From contig NZ_JAPNKA010000001.1 of assembly GCF_026626635.1 (NCBI RefSeq), forward strand, positions 4,650,001-4,714,000: 64,000 nt of DNA, written 5' to 3'. Origin of the DNA: Archangium lansingense (GTDB lineage Bacteria > Myxococcota > Myxococcia > Myxococcales > Myxococcaceae). Under the pieces are notes generated by a model. That model was not told where the DNA came from, did not search any database, and saw only the letters and a list, made by a program, of their open reading frames with translations. A program made the position numbers and the translations under genes. Positions 42,015-49,687 of the stretch are shown piece by piece. Positions within the stretch are counted from its first letter, which is position 1, and every line of letters begins with the position of its first letter.

Positions 42015-43454
42015 CTACGGCCGCGCCAGCGCGGCGTCCAGGCGGTGGAGCGTCTCCTCGCGTCCCAGCAACTCGAGCGTCTCGCCGATGCCCGGGCTCA
42101 CCGTGCCGCCCGTCACCGCCACGCGCACCGGCTGGGCCACCTTGCCCATGCCCACCGCGGCCTGCTCGCTCACCTTCTTCACCACCTCGTCCAGCGCGGC
42201 GGCGCTCCACTGGGGCAGCGCGGCCACCTGCTCGCGCACCTGGGTGAGCAGCGGCTTGGACTCGGCGGTGAGGTGCTTGGCCGCGGCCTTCTCGTCCAGC
42301 GTCACGCCGTGCTGGAAGTACTTGAGGGCCATGTCGGCCATCTCCTGCAGCGTCTTGGCGCGCTCGCGGAAGGCCATCACCACGCGCTCCAGCCGCGGGT
42401 CTCCCGCCTTCACCTGCACGTCCCGAGCGGCGAGGAAGCCCACCAGCTGCTCGGCCACCACCGCTGGGGGCAGCATCTTGAGCCACTGCTGGCTGAGCCA
42501 CATCAGCTTGTCCGGGCTCCACACGCCGGAGGTAGTGCCCACGTTGTCGAAGTCGAACCACTCCACCATCTGCTCGCGGCTGATGACCTCGTCGTTGCCG
42601 TGGCTCCAGCCCAGGCGGATGACGTAGTTGAGCAGCGCCTCGGCCAGCACGCCGTTGCGCTTGTGCAGCATCACGTCCGCCTCGGGGTGCTTGCGCTTGG
42701 AGAGCTTCTCGCGGTCCGGCCCGAGGATGAGCGGGAAGTGGGCGAACTCGGGCGGCTTCCACCCGAAGGCCTGGTACAGCATCAGCTGCGGGAAGGTGGA
42801 GTTGACGTGCTCCTGCCCGCGTCCCACCAGGTTGATGTCCATGGTGTGGTCGTCGATGACGCAGCCGTAGTTGTAGAGGGGGATGCCGTCCGCGCGCAGC
42901 ATCACCCAGTCATCCAGGTCCGAGTACTGCTTGGTGATGGGCCCGAGCACCCTGTCGTTGAACGTCGCCTGCCCCTCGCCATCCGGCATGCGGAAGCGGA
43001 TGACGGAGGTGCGGCCCTCGGGGATGTCCTTGCGGTCGCGGCAGGTGCCTTCGTACTTGTAGGTGCCCGGCTTGCCCGTGGCCTTCTCCACCGCGGAGCG
43101 GCGCGCGTCGATCTCCTCGCGCGTGCAGTAGCAGCGGTACGCCTTGCCCTCGGCGATGAGCTGGTCCGCGTACTTCTTGTAGAGATCCAACCGCTGCGTC
43201 TGGAAGTAGGGCGCCACGGGGCCCTCCTTGCCCGGCCCCTCGTCCCAGTCGATGCCCAGCCAGGTCAGGCCGTCGAGGATGGCCTTCACGGACTCAGGGG
43301 TGGAGCGCTCCTGGTCCGTGTCCTCGATGCGCAGGATGAACACTCCGCCATGGCGCTTGGCGTAGAGGTAGTTGAAGAGGGCAGTACGGGCACCGCCGAT
43401 GTGGAGATAGCCAGTCGGAGACGGTGCGAAGCGGACGCGAGGAACAGGAGCCAT
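42015..43454 (-). CDS. gltX: glutamyl-tRNA synthetase
   Basis: 479 residues from the ATG at 43454 (MAPVPRVRFAPSPTGYLHIGGARTALFNYLYAKRHGG). The class-I HIGH motif is HIGG, in the standard SPTGYLHIGGARTAL. The KMSKS-type motif is KLSKR in ILGPDREKLSKRKH. FILRIEDTDQERSTPE and CRDRKDIP (with CYCTREE upstream) are normal for GluRS. The C-terminal helical anticodon domain is complete (LTQVREQVAALPQWSAAALDEVVKKVSEQAAVGMGKVAQPVRVAVTG). It charges tRNA-Glu. Whether it also charges tRNA-Gln depends on GatCAB or GlnRS elsewhere. Notably, two tRNA-Glu genes and one tRNA-Gln gene follow on the same strand. Confidence 0.95.
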   Translation of the reverse strand: MAPVPRVRFAPSPTGYLHIGGARTALFNYLYAKRHGGVFILRIEDTDQERSTPESVKAILDGLTWLGIDWDEGPGKEGPVAPYFQTQRLDLYKKYADQLIAEGKAYRCYCTREEIDARRSAVEKATGKPGTYKYEGTCRDRKDIPEGRTSVIRFRMPDGEGQATFNDRVLGPITKQYSDLDDWVMLRADGIPLYNYGCVIDDHTMDINLVGRGQEHVNSTFPQLMLYQAFGWKPPEFAHFPLILGPDREKLSKRKHPEADVMLHKRNGVLAEALLNYVIRLGWSHGNDEVISREQMVEWFDFDNVGTTSGVWSPDKLMWLSQQWLKMLPPAVVAEQLVGFLAARDVQVKAGDPRLERVVMAFRERAKTLQEMADMALKYFQHGVTLDEKAAAKHLTAESKPLLTQVREQVAALPQWSAAALDEVVKKVSEQAAVGMGKVAQPVRVAVTGGTVSPGIGETLELLGREETLHRLDAALARP

Positions 43455-43574
43455 ATCGAAGGGGCGCGGATAGCAGGAGCGGGCTTGGGTGGTCAACGAG
43501 CGGCCGGGACTGCCCGACTTCCCTGCCCGCGGCCCGGTCAATGCATTAGACTGCCGCCCATCGAGGGCTCTTGC

Positions 43575-44165
43575 ATGAAACTTCCGACCGCGCTCCGCGC
43601 GCTCCTGTCGTTCGTCCTTTTGCTCTCCCTGGAGGCGAGCGCTACCACGATGTTGCGAGCGGACCTGCCGGAGCTCGCCCAGACGTCCGATACCATTGTC
43701 CACGGTACGGTTCGCCGAGTGGAAAGCCGGTGGAGCGGGGATGGACGCCGAATCGTCACGGATGTGGAAATTCAAGTCACCGAGGCCCTCAAGGGGCAGA
43801 CGGGCAGCACGGTGCTCGTCACCCAGCCTGGTGGGCGGGTGGGGGATATTGGACAGAAGGTGAGTGGGCTGGCCGCCTTCACCCCCGGGGAGGAGGTCGT
43901 GGTCTTCCTGGAGCGCAAGGGGACGCGGGCCTTCCGCGTCTCCGGCATGGTCCAGGGCAAGTACCAGGTGCAGCGCTCCGAGGGCGGCAAGAGCGTCATG
44001 GCTGTTCCCGAGCCCACCGGTGATGTGCTCCTGCTGGACCCCGACACGCGGCAGCCCACCGCCTCCTCGCAGCGCTCCCTGTCGCTGCCGGAGCTCAAGG
44101 CGGCCATCCGCACCGCGCTCGAGCAGAAGCAGCCTCCCGTTCGCGCCCAGGAGAAGCGCCCGTGA
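43575..44165 (+). CDS. exported protein of unknown function, first gene of the protease operon
   Basis: 196 residues from the ATG at 43575 (MKLPTALRALLSFVLLLSLEASATTMLRADLPELAQTSD). The signal peptide is clear, with cleavage near ASA-TT. The mature part has beta-rich segments (DTIVHGTVRRVESRWSGDGRRIVTDVEIQVTEALKG, VLVTQPGGRVGDIGQKVSGLAAFTPGEEVVVFLE) of the type seen in small exported proteins of myxobacteria that come before MYXO-CTERM proteases. Family not named by me. Its stop overlaps the next gene's GTG by four bases (GTGA), so translation is coupled. It could be a chaperone, inhibitor or partner of the proteases. Confidence 0.75.
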   Translation: MKLPTALRALLSFVLLLSLEASATTMLRADLPELAQTSDTIVHGTVRRVESRWSGDGRRIVTDVEIQVTEALKGQTGSTVLVTQPGGRVGDIGQKVSGLAAFTPGEEVVVFLERKGTRAFRVSGMVQGKYQVQRSEGGKSVMAVPEPTGDVLLLDPDTRQPTASSQRSLSLPELKAAIRTALEQKQPPVRAQEKRP

Positions 44166-45091
44166 TTGTCGCTTCGCTCCTGGTCGCGCTCGCCCTCGGG
44201 CAGAGTGACCCCTTTGTCCGCAGCCGCGTGGAGGCGGGCGATCCGGACGCCCAGTGCCTCTTCTGGACCGTGCCCACCATCAACTGGCAGCTCCGCAGCG
44301 TGGGCAACCCGAACACCAGCACGGAGGACCAGAAGCAGCGCGAGTTCGAGGCCATCCGCCGCTCCTTCCAGAGCTGGCAGCAGATCTTCACCTCGTGCGG
44401 CAACCTCCGCTTCATGGAGGGCCCCCTCGTGGATGATCGCAAGGTGGGCTACGAGGTGGATGGCGAGAACCGCAACCTCGTCCTCTTCCGCTCCCAGAGC
44501 TGCATCGAGCGGGGGATCTCCGCCGACCATGCGTGCTGGGACGAGGACACCTGCGGCAACGACTTCGACTGCTGGGATGGTGACCCGCAGACCATTGCCC
44601 TCACGCTCACCACCTACGACGAGAAGTCCGGCATCATCTACGACTCGGACATCCAGCTGAACGCGAGTGGCTTCGTCTTCACCACGGTGGACAGCCCGAC
44701 CTATCCCGTCTGCCCCCGGCCCACCCCCACCAACCCCGTCAACTGCGTGGCCACCGACGTGCAGAACACCATGACGCATGAGATAGGCCACTTGATCGGC
44801 CTGGACCACACCCGTGCGGCCGGCTCCGTCATGAACCCGAGTGCCCCTCAGGGCGAGGTGTCCAAGCGCACCATCGACCAGGGCTCTGCTGACTTCGTCT
44901 GCGTGTCGTACCCGAAGGGCCAGGCCAGCCAGAGCTGTGTCACCCCCGCGCTGGAGCGCAGTGGCAATGTCGCCGTGCTCGGCCAGCAGGCCTTCGGCTG
45001 TTCGAGCTCGGGTGCTGGGGCAGGGTTTGCCGCGATGGCGGGCTGGGTCCTGCTCGCGTGGCGCCGTCGCAGGGGGAACGCTCGCCCATGA
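44162..45091 (+). CDS. matrixin-type metalloprotease with MYXO-CTERM-like tail
   Basis: 309 residues from GTG 44162, coupled to the previous gene. The zinc site HEIGHLIGLDH (H-E-x-x-H-x-x-G-x-x-H) follows MT, with a Met-turn at GSVMNPSAP: a metzincin arrangement. Cys-rich segments (CIERGISADHACWDEDTCGNDFDCWDGD) suggest disulfides. The C-terminus, FGCSSSGAGAGFAAMAGWVLLAWRRRRGN, is a GC motif, a membrane helix and an Arg cluster. This is the MYXO-CTERM pattern thought to be processed by myxosortase for surface display. From memory, M. xanthus has a similar adjacent pair that names an NCBI family (MXAN_2677/MXAN_2678); not searched. The next gene is a paralogue. Confidence 0.87.
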   Translation: MIVASLLVALALGQSDPFVRSRVEAGDPDAQCLFWTVPTINWQLRSVGNPNTSTEDQKQREFEAIRRSFQSWQQIFTSCGNLRFMEGPLVDDRKVGYEVDGENRNLVLFRSQSCIERGISADHACWDEDTCGNDFDCWDGDPQTIALTLTTYDEKSGIIYDSDIQLNASGFVFTTVDSPTYPVCPRPTPTNPVNCVATDVQNTMTHEIGHLIGLDHTRAAGSVMNPSAPQGEVSKRTIDQGSADFVCVSYPKGQASQSCVTPALERSGNVAVLGQQAFGCSSSGAGAGFAAMAGWVLLAWRRRRGNARP

Positions 45092-46044
45092 GGCGCTCTC
45101 TTTCTTGGCTCGCCCTTGCGGCGCTCGCTCTGTCCGCTCCCGCGGCGGAGGCCCAAACGTACCGGCGTACCCTGGTGCCCGGCCGGCCCTTCTGTGTCCT
45201 CTGGCCCGGCCGTGACTACGTGTACCGGCTGGATGCGGCCGGCAGCCGCCGCACGCCGGGCGACTCCGAGTTCGCCGCCCTCGAGGCCGCGTTCTCCTCG
45301 TGGCGAGCGGTGTCCGAGACCTGCAGCGACTTCACCTTCACCCGCGGCCCGGACATCCAGAATCCCCAGGTGGGGTACCTGAAGGACACCCCGGAGAAGA
45401 ACGAGAACGTCATCACCTTCCGCGAGGCGGACTGCAACGACGTCGTCCCTCCGGAAGATCCGTGCATCGAGTCCGACACCTGCGCCAACGCCTACTCCTG
45501 CTGGGACCATGGCTCCGCCGTCATCGGGCTGACCACCACCACGTTCAGCTTCCGCACCGCCTACATCCTCGACGCCGACGTCGAGTTCAACGCGAGCGAC
45601 AACGGCAGGGGCTTCCTCTTCACCACCGTTGACTCGCCCATGTGCGACGGGGCGCAGTCCTCCGACTGTGTCGTCACGGACGTCCAGAACACGGCGACCC
45701 ACGAGTTCGGTCACGTGGTGGGGTTGGACCACGTGGACGTGCTCGGCTCCACCATGGAGCCCACCGCGCCCCCGGGAGAGACGCACAAGCGCATCATTGA
45801 CGCGGGCAGCGCCGCGGGCTTCTGCGATGCCTACCCCCGGGGGTTGCCGCCCACCCAGTGCGGTGAGCGCCCCGACCTCGGTCGCCACTTCCAGGCGGTT
45901 TCGCAAGGCCCGGGTATCGGGTGCGCCGCGGCTCCCCAGGCCCTCTTCCCCGCGGCGGCGCTGCTGGGACTCCTGGCACTCGGGCGGCGGCGGGAGCGGC
46001 CAGGCGGACGTGGCGCAGCGGCTTCTCGCTCCCGGAGTGCTTAA
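45088..46044 (+). CDS. second matrixin-type metalloprotease with MYXO-CTERM-like tail
   Basis: 318 residues from the ATG at 45088, which overlaps the upstream stop (ATGA). A signal peptide (MRRSLSWLALAALALSAPAAEA) is followed by a domain that mirrors the previous protein: SDFTFTRGPDIQNPQVGYLKD, CIESDTCANAYSCWDHG and TTTTFSFRTAYILDADVEFNAS. The zinc site is HEFGHVVGLDH and the Met-turn GSTMEPTAPPG. The C-terminus has IGCAAAPQALFPAAALLGLLALGRRRERPG, again GC, helix, Arg cluster, then a basic tail that is longer than usual. Likely a secreted, surface-anchored protease used in predation or envelope work; its substrate is not known. Confidence 0.86.
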   Translation: MRRSLSWLALAALALSAPAAEAQTYRRTLVPGRPFCVLWPGRDYVYRLDAAGSRRTPGDSEFAALEAAFSSWRAVSETCSDFTFTRGPDIQNPQVGYLKDTPEKNENVITFREADCNDVVPPEDPCIESDTCANAYSCWDHGSAVIGLTTTTFSFRTAYILDADVEFNASDNGRGFLFTTVDSPMCDGAQSSDCVVTDVQNTATHEFGHVVGLDHVDVLGSTMEPTAPPGETHKRIIDAGSAAGFCDAYPRGLPPTQCGERPDLGRHFQAVSQGPGIGCAAAPQALFPAAALLGLLALGRRRERPGGRGAAASRSRSA

Positions 46045-46057
46045 AGAAGGAGGGCCC

Positions 46058-46753
46058 ATGGCCATTGCCTTCTTCGACCTGGACAAGACGTTGCTCGCGG
46101 TGAACTCGGGTTCCCTGTGGATCCGCCGCGAGCTCGCCCTGGGTCACATCACCCGGTGGCAAGCGCTGCGGGCCAGCTACTGGCTCGTCCGTTACCACCT
46201 GGGCTTCGTCTCCATGCAGGACGCGCTGGTGCAGGCCATCGCCCACCTCCAGGGCACCGGCGAGCAGCCCGTCCGCGAGCGCACGGTTCGCTTCTACGAG
46301 GAGCTGGTCCGCTCGCAGTACCGGCCTGGCGCCCTGCGCGCCCTCGAGGAGCACCGCTCGGCCGGCCATAGACTCGTCCTGCTCACCTCGTCCTCGGGCT
46401 ACATGTCCGAGCTGGTGGCTCGGGACCTGGGCCTGGATGCCACCCTCTGCAACCGCTTCGAGGTGGATGCCGCCGGCATCTACACCGGCCGGCCCCTGGG
46501 CGAGGTGTGCTTCGGCGAGGGCAAGCGCTCCTATGCCCAGGCTTATGCCTCAGAGGCCGATGTCCCCCTGTCCGCGTGCGCCTTCTATACGGACTCGTAC
46601 TCGGACCTGCCGGTGATGGAGGTGGTGGGCCGCCCCGTGGCCGTTCACCCGGATCGCCGCCTGCGCCGCGAGGCCCTGCGGCGCGGCTGGCCCGTGGTGG
46701 ATTGGGGCTCGCCGGGTGGGGCGGGCATGGCCCTCGGCTTTCCCTCGCAGTGA
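46058..46753 (+). CDS. HAD-IB family phosphatase
   Basis: 231 residues from the ATG at 46058 after AAGAAGGAGGGCCC, a strong ribosome-binding site. MAIAFFDLDKTLLAVNSGSLWIRRELALGHI gives motif I (D-x-D-x-T). LVLLTSSSGYMSELVARDLGLDATLCNRFEVDAAGIYTGR gives motif II and the substrate-cap region of subfamily IB, the SerB-like group. KRSYAQAYASEADVPLSACAFYTDSYSDLPVMEVVGRPVAVHPD holds the Lys and the D-S-x-S-D-L-P-x-L-like motif. Members dephosphorylate phosphoserine, phospholipid-type or other small phosphates. It is 13 bp after the second protease, so it belongs to the same operon, with no obvious link to proteolysis. Confidence 0.85.
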   Translation: MAIAFFDLDKTLLAVNSGSLWIRRELALGHITRWQALRASYWLVRYHLGFVSMQDALVQAIAHLQGTGEQPVRERTVRFYEELVRSQYRPGALRALEEHRSAGHRLVLLTSSSGYMSELVARDLGLDATLCNRFEVDAAGIYTGRPLGEVCFGEGKRSYAQAYASEADVPLSACAFYTDSYSDLPVMEVVGRPVAVHPDRRLRREALRRGWPVVDWGSPGGAGMALGFPSQ

Positions 46754-46758
46754 GGCCT

Positions 46759-46780
46759 CACTCGTTGACGTCAACGAGTG
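46759..46780. promoter_or_regulatory. perfect 22-bp palindrome downstream of the HAD gene
   Basis: CACTCGTTGAC followed directly by its reverse complement GTCAACGAGTG, with no spacer, 5 bp after the stop codon of the phosphatase gene. As RNA it could form a 9-bp stem with a 4-base loop, but no T tract follows. As DNA it looks like a dimeric protein-binding site. Confidence 0.5.
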
Positions 46781-46804
46781 GTGGAACTCAGGGGCTCATA
46801 CCCT

Positions 46805-46833
46805 CACCCCGACCCTCTCCCAGAGGGAGAGGG
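46805..46833. repeat. CCCTCTCCC-type palindromic intergenic element, second copy
   Basis: ACCCCGACCCTCTCCC (46806-46821), loop AGA, GGGAGAGGG (46825-46833), giving a perfect 9-bp stem. The same core as at 37367-37390. It lies between convergent genes, 30 bp before the end of the Ser/Thr kinase gene. Confidence 0.6.
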
Positions 46834-46863
46834 AGGAGTGGAAGGGGAGGGGACGGCTGGGAC

Positions 46864-48885
46864 CTAGCCGCGGCGCGGCGCCACCAGCCGGATGTTGAAG
46901 ACGTAGTCCACCGCCACCGCCTTGCCGTTCAGCAGCATGGGCTTGAACACGCGCGCCAGCAGCGATTGCACCACCGCCTCGTTCATGTGCGGCAGGCCCT
47001 TGATGACGCGGCAGTTCTCCACCAGGCCCTTCTTGGTGATGGTGCACTTCACCACCATCGTCCCCGACACCCGGGCCGCCAGCGCCTCGCGCGTGTAGAC
47101 GATGTCCTTGCCCTTCACCTCCACCGGACGCGGCATGCCCTCCTGGAAGGGCACCGGTCCATCGCCCGTGGGGGCCGCGCCCTTGGACAGCGCCAGCACC
47201 GGCACCGCCAGGCCACTCGTTCCGGACCCCGCCGACCCCTTCTCCGCCTGCTTCGGCGCAGACGAGGGCAGGGGCGCTGGAGGCGGCTCCGACTCCAGCA
47301 TCACCGGCGCCGACATGGAGCCCATGGCCGCGGCCGTGGAGTGATCTCCCGCGCTGCCCGAGGCGTGCTCCACCTGGTTCCTCGAGGACGACGTCCCCGC
47401 GTTCCGGCTGGAGCCTCCGCGTGCACGCTGCATCTTCTGCGCGAACACCACCTCACCCGAGCCGCCCGTGATGACCGTCTCCGTCTGGTAGCCCTCGAGC
47501 GAGAAGGTGAACTCGGCCGTGACCGTGTCCTGGCCCTTCTCCTTGGGAACCTCCAGCATCAGCGGCGTCGTGCCGCGCTCCTCGCCCTTGTAGACGACGC
47601 GCGCGCCCGTGGGCTGGCTCATCAGCCGGAAGCGCACCACCTGATCCGCCGTGGCCTTCTCGGCGGGCGCTGGCACCTGCGCGGCCGCAGCAGCCGGCTC
47701 CTGCTTGGGCTCCGAGCGCGAGAAGATCCCCGAGAGCAGCAGGCCGCCAGCGAGGACCACGGCGATGCCTCCGCCTACCAGCCCTCCCGTCAGCAGCGTG
47801 CGCCGCCGCGTCTTCTGCATGTCCGGCGGCACCACCACGCTGATGTCCACCGCGAGCGTGTTGTTCTCCCCCGACGCGTCCCCGGTGATGCCCGCGAAGA
47901 GCGGCGTCTTGTGCGGTCCCGTGGTGTTCTGCCCGCCCGGACGCTTGAAGATGCCGCTGTGGCCTCCCGCGGCCATGCTGGCCCCGCGCATCGCCTCCAG
48001 CAGCTCGTCCATCGTCTGGAAGCGCCGCCCCGGCTCCTTCTCCAGGCACTTGCGCACCAGCGACTCGAGCTCCGGCGGCACCTGCACGTCCGGCCTCACC
48101 GAGCTGAACGCGGGCGGCAGCTCCTTGTGGTGGGCGAAGATGAGCTCGATGTGATCCTTCGAGATGAACGGCGGCCGCCCCACCAGCATCTGGTAGAGCA
48201 TCACGCCCAGCGAGTACACGTCGCTGCGGATGTCCGCCTCGTTGCGCGCCTGCTCCGGGGCCATGTACGCCGGAGAGCCCAGGAAGGTGCCGCTCTGGGT
48301 GATCTCCGGGTTGGGCGTGTTGTCCGTGGCGGAGATCGACTTCACCAGCCCGAAGTCCAGCACCTTCACGAGATCCTGATCGGACTCGTTGAGCACCATG
48401 ATGTTGGCCGGCTTCAAATCCCGGTGCACCACGCCCAGGTTGTGGGCCTCACGCAGCGAGCGGCAGATCTGCTGGGCGATGCTCAACGCACGCGCCCAGG
48501 ACAGTGGGCCCGTCTCCGCCAGGAGCTGTCCGAGGGTCCGCCCCTCCAGGTACTCCATGGCGATGTAGTAGATGCCGTCGTCCGTCTGCCCGTAGTCGAT
48601 CACCGTCACCGTGTTGGGGTGGCGGAGCTTGGACGACAGCGAGGCCTCGCGCAGGAAGCGCTTCTGGAAGCCCGGATCCTTGCTGGTGGGGAAGTTGGGG
48701 TTGAGCACCTTGAGCGCCACCACGCGATCCAGAGGCGTCTGCTGGGCCCGGTAGACCCGGCCCATTCCTCCCACGCCGATCGGCTCGAGGATGCTGAAGC
48801 GGCCGTTGAGCGTCCGCCCGATGAGAGGATCCGAGCCTTTATCGCTCGGTCCCTGCGAGTCGCCCTGCGAGTCGCCGGTCACCAT
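46864..48885 (-). CDS. PknB-type Ser/Thr kinase with membrane helix, PEGA-like and TonB C-terminal domains
   Basis: 673 residues from the ATG at 48885 (MVTGDSQGDSQGPSDKGSDPLIGRTLNGRF). The kinase domain covers about 25-285: IGVGGMGRVYRA, the VALK lysine, HRDLKPANIM, DFGLV and GSPAYMAPEQ. A juxtamembrane linker leads to a helix near 365-390 (LLTGGLVGGGIAVVLAGGLLL). Outside it are a PEGA-like beta segment (QPTGARVVYKGEERGTTPLMLEVP), a Ser/Ala/Pro linker, then a TonB_C-like domain: YTREALAARVSGTMVVKCTITKKGLVENCRVIKGLPHMNEAVVQSLLARVFKPM. So a cytoplasmic kinase is joined to a periplasmic TonB-type end. It diverges from the che4-like operon. Confidence 0.88.
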   Translation of the reverse strand: MVTGDSQGDSQGPSDKGSDPLIGRTLNGRFSILEPIGVGGMGRVYRAQQTPLDRVVALKVLNPNFPTSKDPGFQKRFLREASLSSKLRHPNTVTVIDYGQTDDGIYYIAMEYLEGRTLGQLLAETGPLSWARALSIAQQICRSLREAHNLGVVHRDLKPANIMVLNESDQDLVKVLDFGLVKSISATDNTPNPEITQSGTFLGSPAYMAPEQARNEADIRSDVYSLGVMLYQMLVGRPPFISKDHIELIFAHHKELPPAFSSVRPDVQVPPELESLVRKCLEKEPGRRFQTMDELLEAMRGASMAAGGHSGIFKRPGGQNTTGPHKTPLFAGITGDASGENNTLAVDISVVVPPDMQKTRRRTLLTGGLVGGGIAVVLAGGLLLSGIFSRSEPKQEPAAAAAQVPAPAEKATADQVVRFRLMSQPTGARVVYKGEERGTTPLMLEVPKEKGQDTVTAEFTFSLEGYQTETVITGGSGEVVFAQKMQRARGGSSRNAGTSSSRNQVEHASGSAGDHSTAAAMGSMSAPVMLESEPPPAPLPSSAPKQAEKGSAGSGTSGLAVPVLALSKGAAPTGDGPVPFQEGMPRPVEVKGKDIVYTREALAARVSGTMVVKCTITKKGLVENCRVIKGLPHMNEAVVQSLLARVFKPMLLNGKAVAVDYVFNIRLVAPRRG

Positions 48886-49120
48886 TTTCTTTATGCTCCC
48901 CCGGTCTGGGCCTGGGTCGGAACGTTCCGCACGGCTTCCCATGAAACCACATCTCCCGGAAACACGCGACCTGTTGAGGGGGGTGCCTGCCTGGCTCCCA
49001 GCCCCCCAACTCCACTGTGTGCTGGGCGAGCAGCCGGATGTGTCGCCCGCATTGACGGGTCCCGCAATGTCGGACTACCGTCCAATCCTCTTCCCGCATG
49101 TGTACCCAAGCGGGCTCGCG

Positions 49121-49687
49121 ATGGTCGATTCCCCTCCGATGACAGCGGCTGAAGCTCAGGCGAGGCGTGCGTCGGTGCAGAAGCGCCTGGCGCTGGTGGA
49201 AGAGGAGATCGTCCGGCTCCGGCGCGAGCTGGCCACGCTCGGCGTGGATCAGCGTCTGCCGGGTCTCTACCTCACGGTGGAGGTGGCCGGCAGCACCGCC
49301 TTACTGCCCGTGGAGGCGGTGATGGAGGTGGTCCGGCTGGTGGCCATCGAGCCGCTGCCGGCGGCGCTCCCCCATGTGCGCGGCACCATGCTCTACCGGG
49401 GCACCCCCGCGGTGGTGGTGGACCTGGCGGCGCTGCTCGGGGTGCGCCGGGAGCCGGATCTGGATGCCCACCTCGTCATCTGCGGGGGCTCGCGCACCGT
49501 GGCGCTCCTCGTGGACCGGGTGAGAGACCTGGTCGAGTCCCCGGTACTGGTGGAGGGGGCTGTCTCCGGCGAGGCCACCAACCCCTGGGACGGGACGGGG
49601 TTGATGGCGGGCCTGTGCCGCACGCCCGAGGGCATCCGTCCCTTGCTGCGGGCCTCGGCCATCCTGGCCGTTCCGGAGGGGGCGTGA
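49121..49687 (+). CDS. cheW: CheW-like coupling protein (first of two in the operon)
   Basis: 188 residues from the ATG at 49121; upstream ATG 49067 and downstream ATG 49139 are also possible, and none has a good ribosome-binding site. A coiled N-terminus (VQKRLALVEEEIVRLRRELATL) is followed by the CheW SH3-like fold: LYLTVEVAGSTALLPVEAVMEVVRLVAIEPLPAALPHVRGTMLYRGTPAVVVDLAALLGVRR. The ending RPLLRASAILAVP is normal. It links chemoreceptor tips to CheA. The N-terminal coil is an addition beyond the about 150-residue core. Its stop overlaps the next start (GTGA). Diverges from the kinase-TonB gene. Confidence 0.85.
   Translation: MVDSPPMTAAEAQARRASVQKRLALVEEEIVRLRRELATLGVDQRLPGLYLTVEVAGSTALLPVEAVMEVVRLVAIEPLPAALPHVRGTMLYRGTPAVVVDLAALLGVRREPDLDAHLVICGGSRTVALLVDRVRDLVESPVLVEGAVSGEATNPWDGTGLMAGLCRTPEGIRPLLRASAILAVPEGA

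Noticed and set aside
42045..43574. A very long plus-strand open frame opposite gltX.
   Set aside because: Its translation is low-complexity (His/Leu/Arg/Val-rich) and mirrors the gltX reading frame. Only its final part from 43575 is a real gene.
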